A stretch of DNA of 64,000 nucleotides from Ctenosaura bakeri (GCA_948474755.1 CAOLHI010001013.1:496001-560000); one strand, 5' to 3'. Counted from the stretch's first letter, positions 44,441 through 56,141 are shown. The notes: generated from the letters alone by a model not told the origin. Numbers and translations: made by a program.

Positions 44441-45360
44441 CTAGTTACTTTTTTAAAAAAGAGAAGGGAGAATCACATTTAACTACTAGCCTCTGGGAAT
44501 GTGGCTCTCTATTTTTAATGAAAAATATCAGGGTAGTGAAGGGAATCTTTGGGGAACTGTGGGACCCACAAAGTCATTCAGGAGGGTTCATGTAGTCTAT
44601 AGCCCATTTGTTCCATATCCTGTTTTAAGATACTACAAGATTCTGTGCTGCAACAGATTTAATCTAGCCACATCTGTCCATTTATGGTAATTACGTTGTT
44701 GGTGTGTAAGTTCTATTTACATTAATGCTCCATGTGCTTTGTATCACATATCTGTCAGTGCAGGAAATGCTTTTGATTTTGGAAGAAGGTTTGGCTTGGT
44801 TATAGTGCAAGAATGCTATGCAAATAGATTCATCTATCTATCATCTATCTATCTATCTGTCTATCTATCTATCACCCTACCTATTACATAATATGTGATC
44901 CTTTAATGGCAAGAATGGTTTTATCTGTCTGAATCATGTTCTAATTACTAATTAGTCACTGTTATTTAATTAGGCCATCTATATGGTGAATCCTTAATTA
45001 ATCACGTTCAGTTTGGTATTTTGCCAGCTATTGGTGAAAGCTGTGTTGCTCAGCTGGGATTAGATGCATGCTGTGTGGTACAACTGTACCGTTGGAACGA
45101 CTCTTCCCTTCCATTTATCTCTAAGCAAGGTGGTGACAATTCTGCTAATTGCAATAGCAATTTACTATTTGATAATGGACCAAATCCAAAGCAAGAGCGA
45201 GGTAAAATCCTTTCTGCATGAAGGCAGGTAGAAATTAGCCTATGCAGAATTCTCAGTAAACATTGCTCTAATCTTCAAAAATGCACACAGGCCTTTGGAA
45301 CTGAGACCTAAGGAATATCTGGAAGACTGTGGAGTGTGCAAGGTTTTCAGTAAGAATGAT
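44441..45360. other. Unique AT-rich stretch; possible conserved non-coding element 44880-45250
   Basis: After the (TCTA)n tract, 44880-45250 has a dense set of homeodomain-like cores (ctaattactaattagtcac, tttaattaggcc, ccttaattaatcacg, gctaattgcaatagc) and no repeat signature. No ORF. Regulatory function is only a guess from base composition and motif clustering. Confidence 0.3.
44831..44873. repeat. (TCTA)n microsatellite
   Basis: About ten ATCT/TCTA units with one TCA and one TCTG interruption. Confidence 0.85.
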
Positions 45361-45825
45361 TGGGCCTCCATATTTGCAGGTTTCACATTCACAGATTTGA
45401 TTATTTGCAAGTTTCTTCAACTATGCCCCTCCCATGTCAGGCACTTCTTTTCTGGGAACGCTTCCACTCAGCAGCTTCTGATCAGGCCACACAGTCCTTT
45501 AAAAATCTGCTTCTGGTGGTCCTCCTCCTCCTCTCTCTGCCTTGCCAGCTTAGGGCAGTTTGCAGCCCGATTTCTCAGCACCATGAACCCTCTCACGATG
45601 CCCCCCTCACACTCAAGGAAGGAGATGGGCAAGAGAGGAACCTTAGGGCTACCATGTTGACCCACCCACTTCCCCTCTCTTTTCCCTGACCTGGTTTGGA
45701 CCCTGGATGCCCATTCTTTCTACTGTGCCTTGGCTCTCTTCAAACAGACCTTTCCATATTTGTGATTTTTCTACTTTTGCAAGGGTCTTAAACCATTAAC
45801 CCTAGTGAATGCAAAGGGCCAACTG
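45361..45825. mobile_element. MITE of the CAGTRGTCCCTC family, longest copy
   Basis: Left region cctccatatttgcaggtttc and acagatttgattatttgcaa; right region tccatatttgtgatttttct, acttttgcaagggtctt, then gaatgcaaagggccaactg with TA after. The two ends are imperfect inverted repeats. The overlapping frames of 65-121 codons are non-genic. Confidence 0.55.
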
Positions 45826-47160
45826 TAGTAGGATCCCCAGTTCAGTACTGTCCCAAACCTCGAGGTTTCCAGGCCAAAACATGAGACCTCAGGATGGTCC
45901 TTGGTGATGTTGATAGGTGTTATACATTAAGTAAGAACCACAGTTGCTTACTGCTTGTCATTCAAACACACTCACACACAGACAATATTTTTCTGTTAGG
46001 AAATGCAGACATAAATCTTAACTAAAGGGGCTATTCTCATACCATGGTAAAATGAGACAATTATTCCTTCTCACTTACTTAAGGAGATGGGATAAAGAAT
46101 ATTTAAGTGAGCCTGTTTGCTTCTAGCCAGAAGATAGATGCAGAGCCAAGTCGGAGGTGATCTCTAGCACTGCAATGACAGGGATGGAATGAGGAAGCTA
46201 AGTAAATACATGGGCCTCCTACAGAATCTTTGCAAGTTGCAGCAAAAAAATAAATTTTTTTTAAAAAAAACCAATTAAGCCTTGAAAATTACAGTAAACT
46301 CCTGCTCTACTAGGTGAGCTAGAGATTTGCACGTGGCTCTTTCTTCTTGCCTGGAGGTAAGCCCACTAAAACTGGAGAATTTGCATCCTGTCTCCTGCCT
46401 GGAAATGATCCACCAAAATTGGAGACTCAGGGCCAGACCCTGAGAATTGGCAACCATAGTAGGTAGGAAAATAATAAATACAGAATTCTGATTGCCATAC
46501 TTATTTTTTAAAATTCTTTTTTATTAACTTTGTACTGTATAAAGAACATTATAAAATAATGTTAATTGGAATCTGTCACACAACTTTAAAACAAGCAGTC
46601 ATTTTTAAGCTTCCTGGTTTTTTAAAGATTTGTTACCCACTCGACCTTCAGCAGGCTTAATTAAAGTGGTTGATTTTTTTTTATCAGTTACATTGTCCTT
46701 CTCCTTCAAGGTCCTTTGCCATGCAATATGCAGCTCATAAAAAAGAAAAAGCTAGAAAAGTTTGGTAGGCCCACTGCGGCAAAAAAACATGTTAACCTAA
46801 CGGGTGAGTCTTTTTAATTTCCTCTTGGAATAATTGATTCAGCTTACTTAATCACACTCCACTTCAGTATGGGTACAGAGAGTCCTTTCCATTATGTTAA
46901 TTCATATTACACAATTCCAGAAAATATTTGACTCAGCCAAACATAGAACTGAATATAATGATGATATTTTTGCCCTTTTTCATTCAAGACCTAATCATTC
47001 TATTTCTGGTCAGTGTTGCTTCTGCAGGTGTTTGCTGCTGTTATCAGTTCTGCCCTGCTCCCAGATGAATCTGCTAATTAAAGAAAACTGAAAAAAAAAG
47101 TTGTAACTATTATGCTTTTCATACATTATTTAGATTTATTAGATGCTGTATAAAACAGAC
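45826..47160. other. No gene; possible conserved non-coding element 46600-46900
   Basis: 46600-46900 is unique-looking (acccactcgaccttcagcag, gcaggcttaattaaag, ataattgattcagcttactt). The rest is AT-rich with an A/T run at 46245-46275. No coding signal. Confidence 0.3.
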
Positions 47161-47164
47161 AAGG

Positions 47165-47522
47165 AAGAAAGTGTGAAAGCAGACATATAGTTGAACATTA
47201 AGAAAACAAAGATAGTGACCACAAATGATTTACTATGACTATAAAGCAGACAATGAAGACATCAAAATATTCAAAGACCTTCTATGCCTTGATTCATTAA
47301 TTAATCAAAATAAGCCAATAAAGGCTAGGATTTGGAAGGACTGCTGTGAAGGAAGTAGATAAGATCCTTGAGTGCAAAGATGTGTAGTTGAATACTAAAG
47401 TTAGACTTGTCCATGCCATCTTATTTCCAATTCCTTTATACAGTTGTGAAAAACTAGACAGTGAAGATAGTTGATGGGAAGAAAATCAAGTCATTTGAAA
47501 TGTGCTGCAGGAAAAGAGTTAT
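47165..47522 (+). mobile_element. RTE-type LINE fragment, RT C-terminal part
   Basis: Translated with several stops and frameshifts, it shows LNIKKTKIVTT near 47190, a shifted HAILFPIxLYxxE equivalent near 47410-47450, and DGKKIKSFEMCCRKRV near 47470-47515. These match the RTE/BovB order (LNIKKTKxM, LYGCESWT, KKIDAFEMWCWRRxL). Heavily decayed. Confidence 0.6.
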
Positions 47523-47529
47523 ATTTAAA

Positions 47530-48135
47530 TAACCCAAGTCTATTGGTATGCCATCTGTTCCTTGTGATTTATTTCTCCCAAGTGCTCTGAGTGCAGCTTC
47601 TACTTCACTTTCTAAAATTGTAGGTTCATGTTCAAACAATTCTTCCTTGAATGAACCTGTCTTCCTTTCATCTCTTATATGTAATTCTTCAGTATATTGT
47701 TTCTATTGTCTTTTTATTTCTACTTGGTCATGTAATGTGTTCTGCTGCTAATTGTATAGCATCCCCACTCTTGGTTTAAACTTCCCTTTGATTTCTCAGA
47801 TCTTGTGGAGGAGATCTCTTCTTCTCCCTTTTTTGTTATTACATTATTGCATTCATTATTGTTGTAGTTCTTTTTGTCTCTGTGCACAAGTCACTGAACA
47901 GTTGTATTCCTGATTCTGACGCTATTTCTGTCACCTTTTACTTTTGCTTCTCATCTGTCCTTAACTGCTTGAAGAATTTCATCTGTCATCCATTGTGGCT
48001 TCTCTCTCTTTTTTTGGCTGAAGATAGAGTCTTTCTGCATTCCTCCTTGATAATGTCCCTGGATTCAGTCCAGAGTTCTTCTGGCTTCTGGTCAATTAGG
48101 CTTAATAAAGCAGTGAGGCCATATATGTATTTAAA
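47530..48135 (-). mobile_element. RTE-type LINE fragment, upstream RT part, minus strand
   Basis: From 48135 down, translation gives QKPEELWTESRDIIKEECRK and KKREKPQWMTDEILQAVK, then near 47640 FEHEPTILESEVEAALRALG and KSQGTDGIPIDL. This is the linker and first RT motif of RTE-type elements (EVxxAIxxLxxGKSPGxDGIP). Frames are broken by stops. It lies tail-to-tail with the fragment at 47165-47522. Confidence 0.65.
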
Positions 48136-50174
48136 TGTGGACTTATTTTAAGACAAGATGCATTTAAAAATACAGATTTGAAGATATGGTTTGCCTAAAC
48201 TGGTACATGTGTAAACACTTCATTCTCAAAATTTACTTTTCTGAATGTATTTTGATACATTTAGAATACAAAATGAATATTTTAGAGTAATAACTAAATA
48301 CTAGAAAGTGATGATGTTACCAGTCATTATGTTATTGCAGAAGGAATTCTATCATTACTCTACCAAAGGAAAGTGCTGCAGGTAACATCTTGGTAGCAAG
48401 TTATTTCCAAGCTTAACCCAGTCCATATATTGATCCAAGAGGTATGCATCAAGATCAAAGTTTCCTGGCTTCATTCTCATGGGAGAATTTCATGAGTACC
48501 TCTTTCCTTGTAATATGAAACATCTAACTTGCATTACATTTTGTTGGCAGCCTGGGACTCTACACAGTGTACAGAACATTAAATGCTTTAAATAGGAAAT
48601 GGTATATTAATAAGTAAATGTAATTTTCTATAATCGTGGAAGTCCATGGAGAATAAAGTTTCATTTATTATTCAAGGAAAACTAATGTAACATGGTAGAG
48701 ATTCAGCTCTGCACTGATGTTCTGTGATGTGCTAATACTTATGTGTATACATGACTAATGAAACCTGAAAGCTACTGTTATTTTCATCACTGGATAATCC
48801 CTTACTTTCAAGATCGGATTTGATGCCCATAAACATATTTGTTGTTGTTGACAATCTAGTGCAGTTTGAGCTATTCATGACCACAGGCATTGGCATGGAT
48901 CCCCTATCCAGTTGGCCCAGCAGTTTCAATGCTTAGGATTCTGACACTCATCTTGCCCTTTTACTTCTTAAGATCCTTCCCTGGACCTGGTACTTTGGTC
49001 TCAAAGAGACCACTGTATTGGGCAAGTGGTAAAGTATGACCGGTATTCTTTATTAATGATTAAATTAAAGCAGTCAGACAGAGAGGTTGAAAATAAAAAC
49101 AGTGAAGATTTATTGTGTAAGAAATAAAGTAAACCTCTAGCCTTATGCAGTTTCTGCACACAGTACAATCTAACACCTCCATTTTGAGCAAGGTTATTCT
49201 TCTCCCTGACCACTTTCTACACTATCAGCACCCCAGACTCTTTACAGATCTCCTTCATCCATCTCTTCCTAATTGGCTTTGCTCCTATTTCTATTTCTAA
49301 CTAGTCCTATCTAACCCTTTTATAGACAAGTCTCTGGGTTTATATATTTGTCTCCCCATCATCTCACTCCATGAGTGGTGACTGGCTGGCTCCACACAGA
49401 TTTGTCCAGCAGGTATTAACTGCTCCAATTATTCATATGCTTTACCAAGTAAATAAATAAAGGGCAATGGTCAGAACTCCTACTAACTTTAATGAAACAC
49501 ATTTCAAATAACTGAGAATAGACAACAATCTGCTGCCACCACAGCTGTGGCAATGGCTTTTCTCTACTGTAGGTAGGCACATTGCTCATCAGTGCATGGA
49601 ACACTTTCTTGTGTTTGCCTTGTATATATCCTGCTGTCTGTCAACTTTGATTCTACCCAGCCAACTGGAACAAATAAGATTCTCTGGAATAACAGCCAAT
49701 ATTTTTGGTGTCCTGCTGGAATATATATTTCAGCTCTTATGGATCTTTTTGTATGTGCCAAATTTGCCTATAGCTTACGTCCATAGCTGATTGTGCTAGT
49801 TCCTGCTTTTATAAATCTTGCTTGAAAATTTGCTTTATTTTATTGTATTTCATAATGTGCACGGACAGTCTTTTTTTTTCTCAGCACAGTGTAGGACCAG
49901 TGTGTAGACCAGTATCTTTAAAAAGGCCGCAGAACTCTTTCATAACTTGATGTGTGTTCATTAAAATAACATGGGACAAACAGCTAAAATAAGTTGATAC
50001 CTAGTACTTACTTATGGCACTTATACATGTTTTTTTCATGATGTGTTCATAAGCAAGTCACTGTAAATTAGCCATAATTATAGAAGTGATGCTGTTTCAC
50101 AGACATCTGTTACGTCACTGCGTTCTTATTACCAGCGTATTAGTGATATTAAGAAACTATAGATGGGAGCAATA
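48136..50174. other. About 2 kb with no recognised gene or repeat
   Basis: AT-rich. Frames of 60-70 codons, including complementary ones at 49564-49790, have no family resemblance. No repeats of the families described here are seen. Confidence 0.35.
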
Positions 50175-50284
50175 CAGACATACCTCAGTTAACAAAAGCC
50201 TCTGACAAAGAAATTCCTTTTTCCAGACTGTTTACATTCACTCAGCCCTGCCTCTTTCTCTTTGCTCTTTGGATAGCTGGAAGG

Positions 50285-50327
50285 TTTTTGTTTTGTTTTT
50301 TGTTTTGTTTTTTTGTTTTGTTTTTTG
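50285..50327. repeat. (TTTTG)n low-complexity run
   Basis: Irregular TTTTG/TTTTTTG units inside the left arm of the Tigger-like element. Confidence 0.8.
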
Positions 50328-50454
50328 GCAGAATCAGCACCGCGAAGATGGTGAAGGATTGCTGGAGAAACACAGACTTTCAGTGTTGGATTGCAGGAAC
50401 ATGTTTGCAGTAAACAATGCAGCAAAGCTTGATCCAGAAAAGAATGGGGTTCTA

Positions 50455-50622
50455 CTGTATTTGCTGGCATATAAGACTCACTTTTTTTCCTGAAAAATAC
50501 TGTTTGAAAATGGCATGTCTCTTATATGCCAATGTGTCTTATATATCAGCAAATAGTATTTGCCAGTGAATGCATGGGGTGCATCTTATACACTGGTGTG
50601 TCTTCTGCGCTGGCAGATATGG
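50455..50622. mobile_element. Small palindromic MITE nested in the Tigger-like element
   Basis: Starts CTGTATTTGCTGGCATATAAG and ends GCTGGCAGATATGG with TA on both sides (50453-50454 and 50623-50624). Internal motifs ataagactcac and gtgtcttatat are inverted. 168 bp, non-coding. Confidence 0.65.
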
Positions 50623-50624
50623 TA

Positions 50625-52817
50625 CTTTAGCTGATCCTGTTGTAGCACCATGTGTCTGTCCACAATAGGCAAGTTAAACAGCAGCTATGTCCAGAACTGC
50701 TTACTGAGCATGAATGAACAACAAAAGAGATGAAAGAAGAAAGCAGATTATCTTGCTTTCTTAAAAGTGAGATACTGAAGGCACAACTGAAAACTGTGCC
50801 AATAAGGAGGGAAAATGGCAGGTGTCTAAAGAAACTGGAATGGTTGACTGAAGAACTCTCAGCTGAGCTAAGTGTTAAAAGAAACATGTACAGGAAATGG
50901 AAGAATGATGATACCACCAAAGGGGAATTCAAGCAGATAGCCAGGAGATGTAAAGAGAAAGTCAGAGAAGCTAAAGCGCAGAATGAACTCAGGCTTGCCA
51001 GAGACATCAAAAACAATAAAAAGGACTTTTTTAGATATGTCCGCAGCAAAAGGAAAAACAAGGAAACGATAGGATCATTATGTGGAGAAGGTGACCAATT
51101 AATAACGGGGGGAGGGGGGAGTGAGAAGGCAGAACTACTTAATACCTTCTTTGCCTCAGTTTTCTCCCAAAAGGATAGAAGTACCCAACCTGAGGCGTGG
51201 GGAGCAGGTGAGGAAGCGAGAGAAATTCAGCACAGAATAAGTAGAGAAGTAGTACAGGAATTTCTGGCTAAACTAGATGAACTCAAGTCCCCAGGGCCAG
51301 ATGAATTACATCCAAGGATATTAAAAGAACTGGCAGAAGTCATTTCTGAACCACTTGCAATAATCTTTCAGAACTCTTGGAGAACAGGAGAAGTCCCAGC
51401 AGACTGGAGGAGGGCAAATGTCATCCCCATCTTCAAGAAGGGGAAAAAAGAGGACCCAAATAATTATCACCCAGTAAGCGTAACAATTCCAGGAAAGATC
51501 CTAGAGCAAATCATTAAACAGTCAGTTTGTAATTACTTAGAAAGCAATGCCGTAATCACTAAAAGCCAGCACGAATTTCTCAGAAATAAGTCATGCCAGA
51601 TGAATCGTATCTCTTTTTATGATAGGGTTACAAGCTTAATAAATGAAGGGAATGCTGTAGATATAGCATATCTTGACCTCAGTAAGGCCTTTGACAAAGT
51701 TCCCCATGACATTCTTGCAAAGAAGCTAGTAAAATGTGGGCTGGACAGGGCTACTGTTAGTTGGATTTGTAATTGTTTGACCGACTGAACCCAAAGGGTG
51801 ATCATGAAGGGTGATCACGAATGGCTGCTTTTCATCCTGGAGAGAAGTGACTAGTGGGGTGCCACAGGGTTCTGTCTTGGGCCCAGTGCTGTTCAACATC
51901 TTCATCAATGACTTGGATGAAGGAGTGGAGGGCATGCTGATCAAATTTGCAGATGATACCAAACTGGGAGGGGTTGCTAACACACCAGAGGATAGGATCA
52001 AATTTCAATAGGACCTTGACAGATTGGAGAGCTGGGCCAAAGCTAACAAAATGAATTTCAACAGAGAGAAATGCACTTGGGCAGAAAAAATGAAAGTCGA
52101 AAGTCATAAGTATAGGATGGGGGATGTGTGGCTGGATAGCAGTACATGTGAAAAGGATCTAGGAGTCTTGGTAGATCACAAGCTGAACATGAGTCAGTAG
52201 TGTGATACAGCAGCCAAGAAAGCCAATGCGATTCTTGGGTGCATCAATAGGAGTATGGCATCTAGATCGAGGGAGGTAATGGTACCGCTCTATTCTGCAC
52301 TGGTTAGGCCTCATTTGGAATACTGTGTCCAGTTCTGGGCACCTCAATTCAAGAAAGATGTCAACAAGCTGGAATGTGTCCAGTGGAGAGTGACCAAAAT
52401 GGTGAAGGGTCTGGAAGCCATGCCCTACAAAGAACGCCTTAGGGAGCTAGGTATGTTTAATCTGCAGAAGAGAAGGTTAAGAGGGAACATGATAGCCATG
52501 TTTAAATATTTGAAGGGATGTCATGTTGAGGAGGGAGCAGGCTTGTTCTCTACTGCTCCGGAGACTAGGACAAGGAGCAATGGATTCAAGTTGCAGGAAA
52601 GGAGATTCCACTTGAACCTCAGGAAGAACTTCCTGATGGTCAGAGCTGTCCAGCAGTGGAATATGCTGCCTCGAAGTGTGGTTGAGTCTTCTTCTTTGGA
52701 GGTTTTTAAGCAGAGGCTGGATGGCCATCTGTTGGTAATGCTTTGATGTGTGTTCCTGCATAGCAGGGGGTTGGACTCAGTGGCCCCTGGGGTCTCTTCC
52801 AACTCTATGATTCTATG
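50625..52817 (+). mobile_element. CR1-type LINE, 5'-truncated, 2.2 kb
   Basis: Carries most of the reverse transcriptase of a CR1-like non-LTR retrotransposon. The open stretch at 50730-51788 has the pre-RT region (KKDFFRYVRSKRKN), SPGPDELHPRILKELA, WRRANVIPIFKKGKKEDPNN, NYHPVSVT and DLSKAFDKVPH. After a frameshift near 51785 the next block (51811-52011) has [20 protein letters not shown] and the catalytic FADDTKLGG. An in-frame TAG at 52009-52011 and another near 52198 break the rest, which continues with [29 protein letters not shown] and FKQRLDGHL (to 52746). The 3' UTR ends ggactcagtggcccctgggg and tctatgattctatg. The endonuclease and ORF1 are absent. Inactive, but young enough that the RT is easy to read. 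Confidence 0.9.
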
Positions 52818-53104
52818 CTTTACCAACTACTCCCATCATGTTAAAAAAAGCATAGATGTGTAAGTTTCACAATGTTTTCATTTACTTAAGCGAGGCTTAC
52901 TTGACCTAGTTATTTCATTTCATAGGTACATATTGTTTAGTTTTGAATAAGAAGTTTGCTGAAACATGGTGAACTGCTCTCCCTTTTTGTGGAGTAGGAA
53001 CCTAACTTGATTCTTTCCATGTTATTTCTGCCTCTGGTACCAAATTTTCAGTTAAAGAAGTAATGCTCAGTACCACATCCACTTTGATAACTGACGTATA
53101 CCTG

Positions 53105-53638
53105 TATATAAATAGCTGGCCCTTCTTCTAGTGAATTTGGAGATAAGTGGAATTTTAAACTATGCAAGGTTTTCAGAATCTTCTTCTCTTGAATATTGAC
53201 AGAGTGTATGCTATTGTAACTTTGTTCTAGCATTTGCTTTACCCTCGTGTATAAAATATGTAGCTTTATAAACAAGGTCATAGATCTCGCCCCAGCATGA
53301 TCAGGAATGAGAAATATTTTCATGCCTAGCTGCTGTATAAATAAGAAGCCTCTGGAAGGTGCCTACATCCAGAAATTATTTCCACTTTAAAAGGATTTGG
53401 AACCTCTTGGCTGATATTTAATATAGACTGCATAAAAATTTAGATGTTTTCTTCTGCCTATTTGAAAGTAAGGTAACTTAGAATAAATTCTTCATTGGCT
53501 TTGTGTATTGCATATTATATGTATGGAATCTGTGTCTGTGTAGAGTTTTGTTCAGAACTTTCTGGAACGGTGAATTTTCTCAGAAGGCCCATCCTCTTGT
53601 TCCATTTCATGTGCTAAAGAGCTTGGCTCCCCTTATTC
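53105..53638. other. No gene recognised
   Basis: AT-rich, unassigned. Confidence 0.35.
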
Positions 53639-53815
53639 CAGTATGATGTGGTGGTTTGAGCTGTGACCTATGACCCTGGAGACCAGGGTTCAATTTCCCA
53701 CTTGGCTTTGGAAATCCACTGGGTGACCTACAGTGTATCACACACCCTCAGCCCCAGAAATCCTCATGATAGGATCATCTTACAGTCGTCATAATGTGAA
53801 AACAATTTGAAGGCC
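53639..53815 (+). mobile_element. S1 SINE, plus strand
   Basis: agtatgatgtggtggtttga, gaccctggagaccagggttc, cttggctttggaaatccact, cacaccctcagccccag, then a shortened middle and acaatttgaagg tail. It lacks the aaggcaatgg block, like the copy at 24391, which suggests a shared subfamily. Confidence 0.8.
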
Positions 53816-55940
53816 CCTCCAGTTCCTTTTTATCTACCACAGCAATAGCACTGGGATGAGCCTTCTTATCATAAGAAGTTAGAGCTGATTAACCTTGTTC
53901 ATATTTCCCTACCTCTTTTTCTGCCTGTCTTTCTATATCTTAGTGGGGGGTTTTCAATTGTACTTTATGGTATGAATAATATGAATAATAAAAAGAAACT
54001 TTCTCTTGGAAGTGCATTAGATACATAGGAAAACTATAGACATAGGCTTTGTGGGTTATGCCCTGGGGAGACTTACATGTTTGAAGCTTGGCACCTCATT
54101 TAAAGGAGGCCTGATGGAACAAATCCTTGAGATGTACAGCTCTGTTGTGGGACTCTACAGGCAGCTGACAGGTTCTAAACTTGCCCCAGCCAAATTGGCA
54201 CAGAATTGCTCTCATTCTCCCTCCTCAACTGAGCCGCATGTGGGAACTGTCTGGAGTTGAGCATGTGCAGTAGGGACAAGAATTTCCTACCAAATTCCTT
54301 AGATGTAAAATGTTCAGAAAGTAGCAGTGTACAGGCACAGAATCCATATGTGTGCCTGTGCATGACATCTATAGTGAGATGAGCCTCTGCGAGAGCAAAC
54401 ACCTTGTTTTCAAGGCAATTCTCACTCCTGCAAGTCTCCTGCAACCGCTAGCCAGCTTCAAAATGTGCTTCAAAATCTCCACACACCTTATTTTAAACCA
54501 AAAGGGCTGCTTTTAAAGGTGCTTTTTGCCACCACTTCTGCATGCCAACATTTAGTGTTGGGGTTGCAATTCTAGTGGATGGGAGGCAGTCTCCTGACCT
54601 GCAGAGGTTTCCTATTCATGGTGTGCAAAATTATCTTTACAAAAAGAGTGTGCCCAAACTTTGAACTTGGGGACTGCATAGCTCTCTTACTGGCAAGACA
54701 TGGGAGATTCCTTGGGTAATGTCCTCTTGGTCCATTCTCTGGAACCTTAAGAAAAGAGACGAGGAACCTATTTTCCTCTGACTCTGTCACACTTGTACAT
54801 ACATCATGCCTAAACATCGGCCATGTTGACTGAGGCTGATGGAAGTTGGAGCCCAACAACATTTCAAAGGCTACAGTTTATCTCCAGTTGCAGATTTTTA
54901 AGAGACTGAGCTAGACTATGTCTGAGCAGCAACTGGCATCCATGAGCTGCAGAGAAAACTGAGAAGCACGTTTGATTTTCATGTCATTTGCTTAGCTGTG
55001 TGACAGTCCCTCTTTCGCTTTACACACATGTCTATTTGAACATGAAAACAGAAATAATGTGAAATCTTGTTTTGACTCTAATAAAAGCAAAAAAAAAAGC
55101 CAAGTGGGCTTTGGTTAATCAAAGTCCATTAGATTGTTTATATGTAGTTTCCTCTTCACAAAGAGGCATGATGAGAATTTAATTTGTAATCCTTGGATAA
55201 TGCAGTTGGTGGTTGCTGTCAGTTAATTGAGAGCAATTAGCTTATTTCATAGCATGCAGCCGCAAAGAGGTGAGAGCAGGCATTTTAAGTGTTATCCCAC
55301 CAGGGTTTTCTGTTGATAAATTCAGTCAGGTTATGAATATTTCAGGACCATGCATTCTCTTCCCAGGAGTTAAAGCTCATGCCAATAGCAGAAGCCACAA
55401 TGGAAATGTAATGGAAGAAGCCTGACATCCACTGAAGTGAGCTTGCTGTCTTTTTCTTAAGGCTTGCAGTACAAGAGCATAACTGTTCTGAAAAAGTTAG
55501 ACCATTGGATACTATTGTATCAACAAGGATATGATGGCTGGACAAGGATCCTGTGGCTTTTTTTATAGATATAAATAACTCTAACCTGCTGCTGGGGAAT
55601 TAACTATTTTGGATAGTTAACTGACGGGACCAGTTGATGCTTGCCAAGCTGTTTGGACTATGAAATCCAGACCATTCTCTAACCAGGGCCTCTGAGATTC
55701 TGAGACCTGTAGTTTTTTGTTTGCTTGTTTGTTTTTAAATGTTCTGATGCCAGTCCAGAAGTCCTGTCTTTCCTCTGGGCTGTAGGTAGCTCTGGTGTTT
55801 TGGATACATGGATATTTATGTCTGTTTGGGACCAAAAGTGACCCAGGTTTTTTGCACCGAACAAGTATAAATTGAACACATGCCTGTTTATGTGACCACA
55901 CCCTTGTATCTTTATCCAGGATAATCCTTTGCTATTGAGA
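53816..55940. other. No gene; possible conserved non-coding element 55090-55290
   Basis: 55090-55290 is unique-looking and rich in paired-type/homeodomain cores (tttggttaatcaaag, tccattagattg, gtcagttaattgagagcaat, tagcttatttcatagcatgc). The remainder is unassigned. 54815-54890 holds a trace of the palindromic family (gatggaagttggagcccaac). Confidence 0.3.
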
Positions 55941-55988
55941 TGTGTGGTCTCTTCCAGCTCTACATTTCTATGATTCTATGATTCTATG
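55941..55988 (+). mobile_element. CR1 3'-terminal fragment
   Basis: gtggtctcttccagctctac then tttctatgattctatgattc is the CR1 3' terminus with its characteristic 8-bp ATTCTATG repeats. Only about 48 bases are recognisable. Confidence 0.75.
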
Positions 55989-56003
55989 TTTAGGATTTCA
56001 GTA

Positions 56004-56141
56004 AGTGGAGGCAGCCCCTCTGCCAGGCCTGGCCTGCCACCACCCTTGCCAGGGTCTTCCTTGGCCTAGAGCAGTGGCAAGAGAGGCAGCCCCTTCACCT
56101 GGGCCTGGTCTGCCTTGGCAGCAGGAGAGGCAGCCCCTCCA
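56004..56141. repeat. GC-rich imperfect tandem repeat
   Basis: gaggcagcccct occurs three times (near 56009, 56086, 56129), each followed by related cctggcctgcc/cctggtctgcc text. Irregular spacing. The minus-strand 68-codon frame over it is low-complexity. Confidence 0.6.

Larger units (their letters stand above)
50175..53104 (-). mobile_element. Tigger/pogo-like DNA transposon, copy 2, carrying two insertions
   Basis: Left terminus CAGACATACCTCAGTTAAC with TA outside; right terminus gataactgacgtatacctg with TA outside. The outer segments 50175-50454 and about 52818-53104 align in reverse with copy 1 (23892-24904). The interior is filled by a smaller MITE (50455-50622) and a CR1 LINE. No transposase ORF remains. 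Confidence 0.65.

Noticed and set aside
43922..44444. 172- and 131-codon plus-strand ORFs
   Set aside because: They coincide with the 412-bp MITE flanked by CTA duplications and are not conserved in the 22480 copy.
47165..48135. Twin-priming inversion of one RTE insertion
   Set aside because: Twin priming gives divergent pieces joined at their 5' sides. These pieces are convergent.
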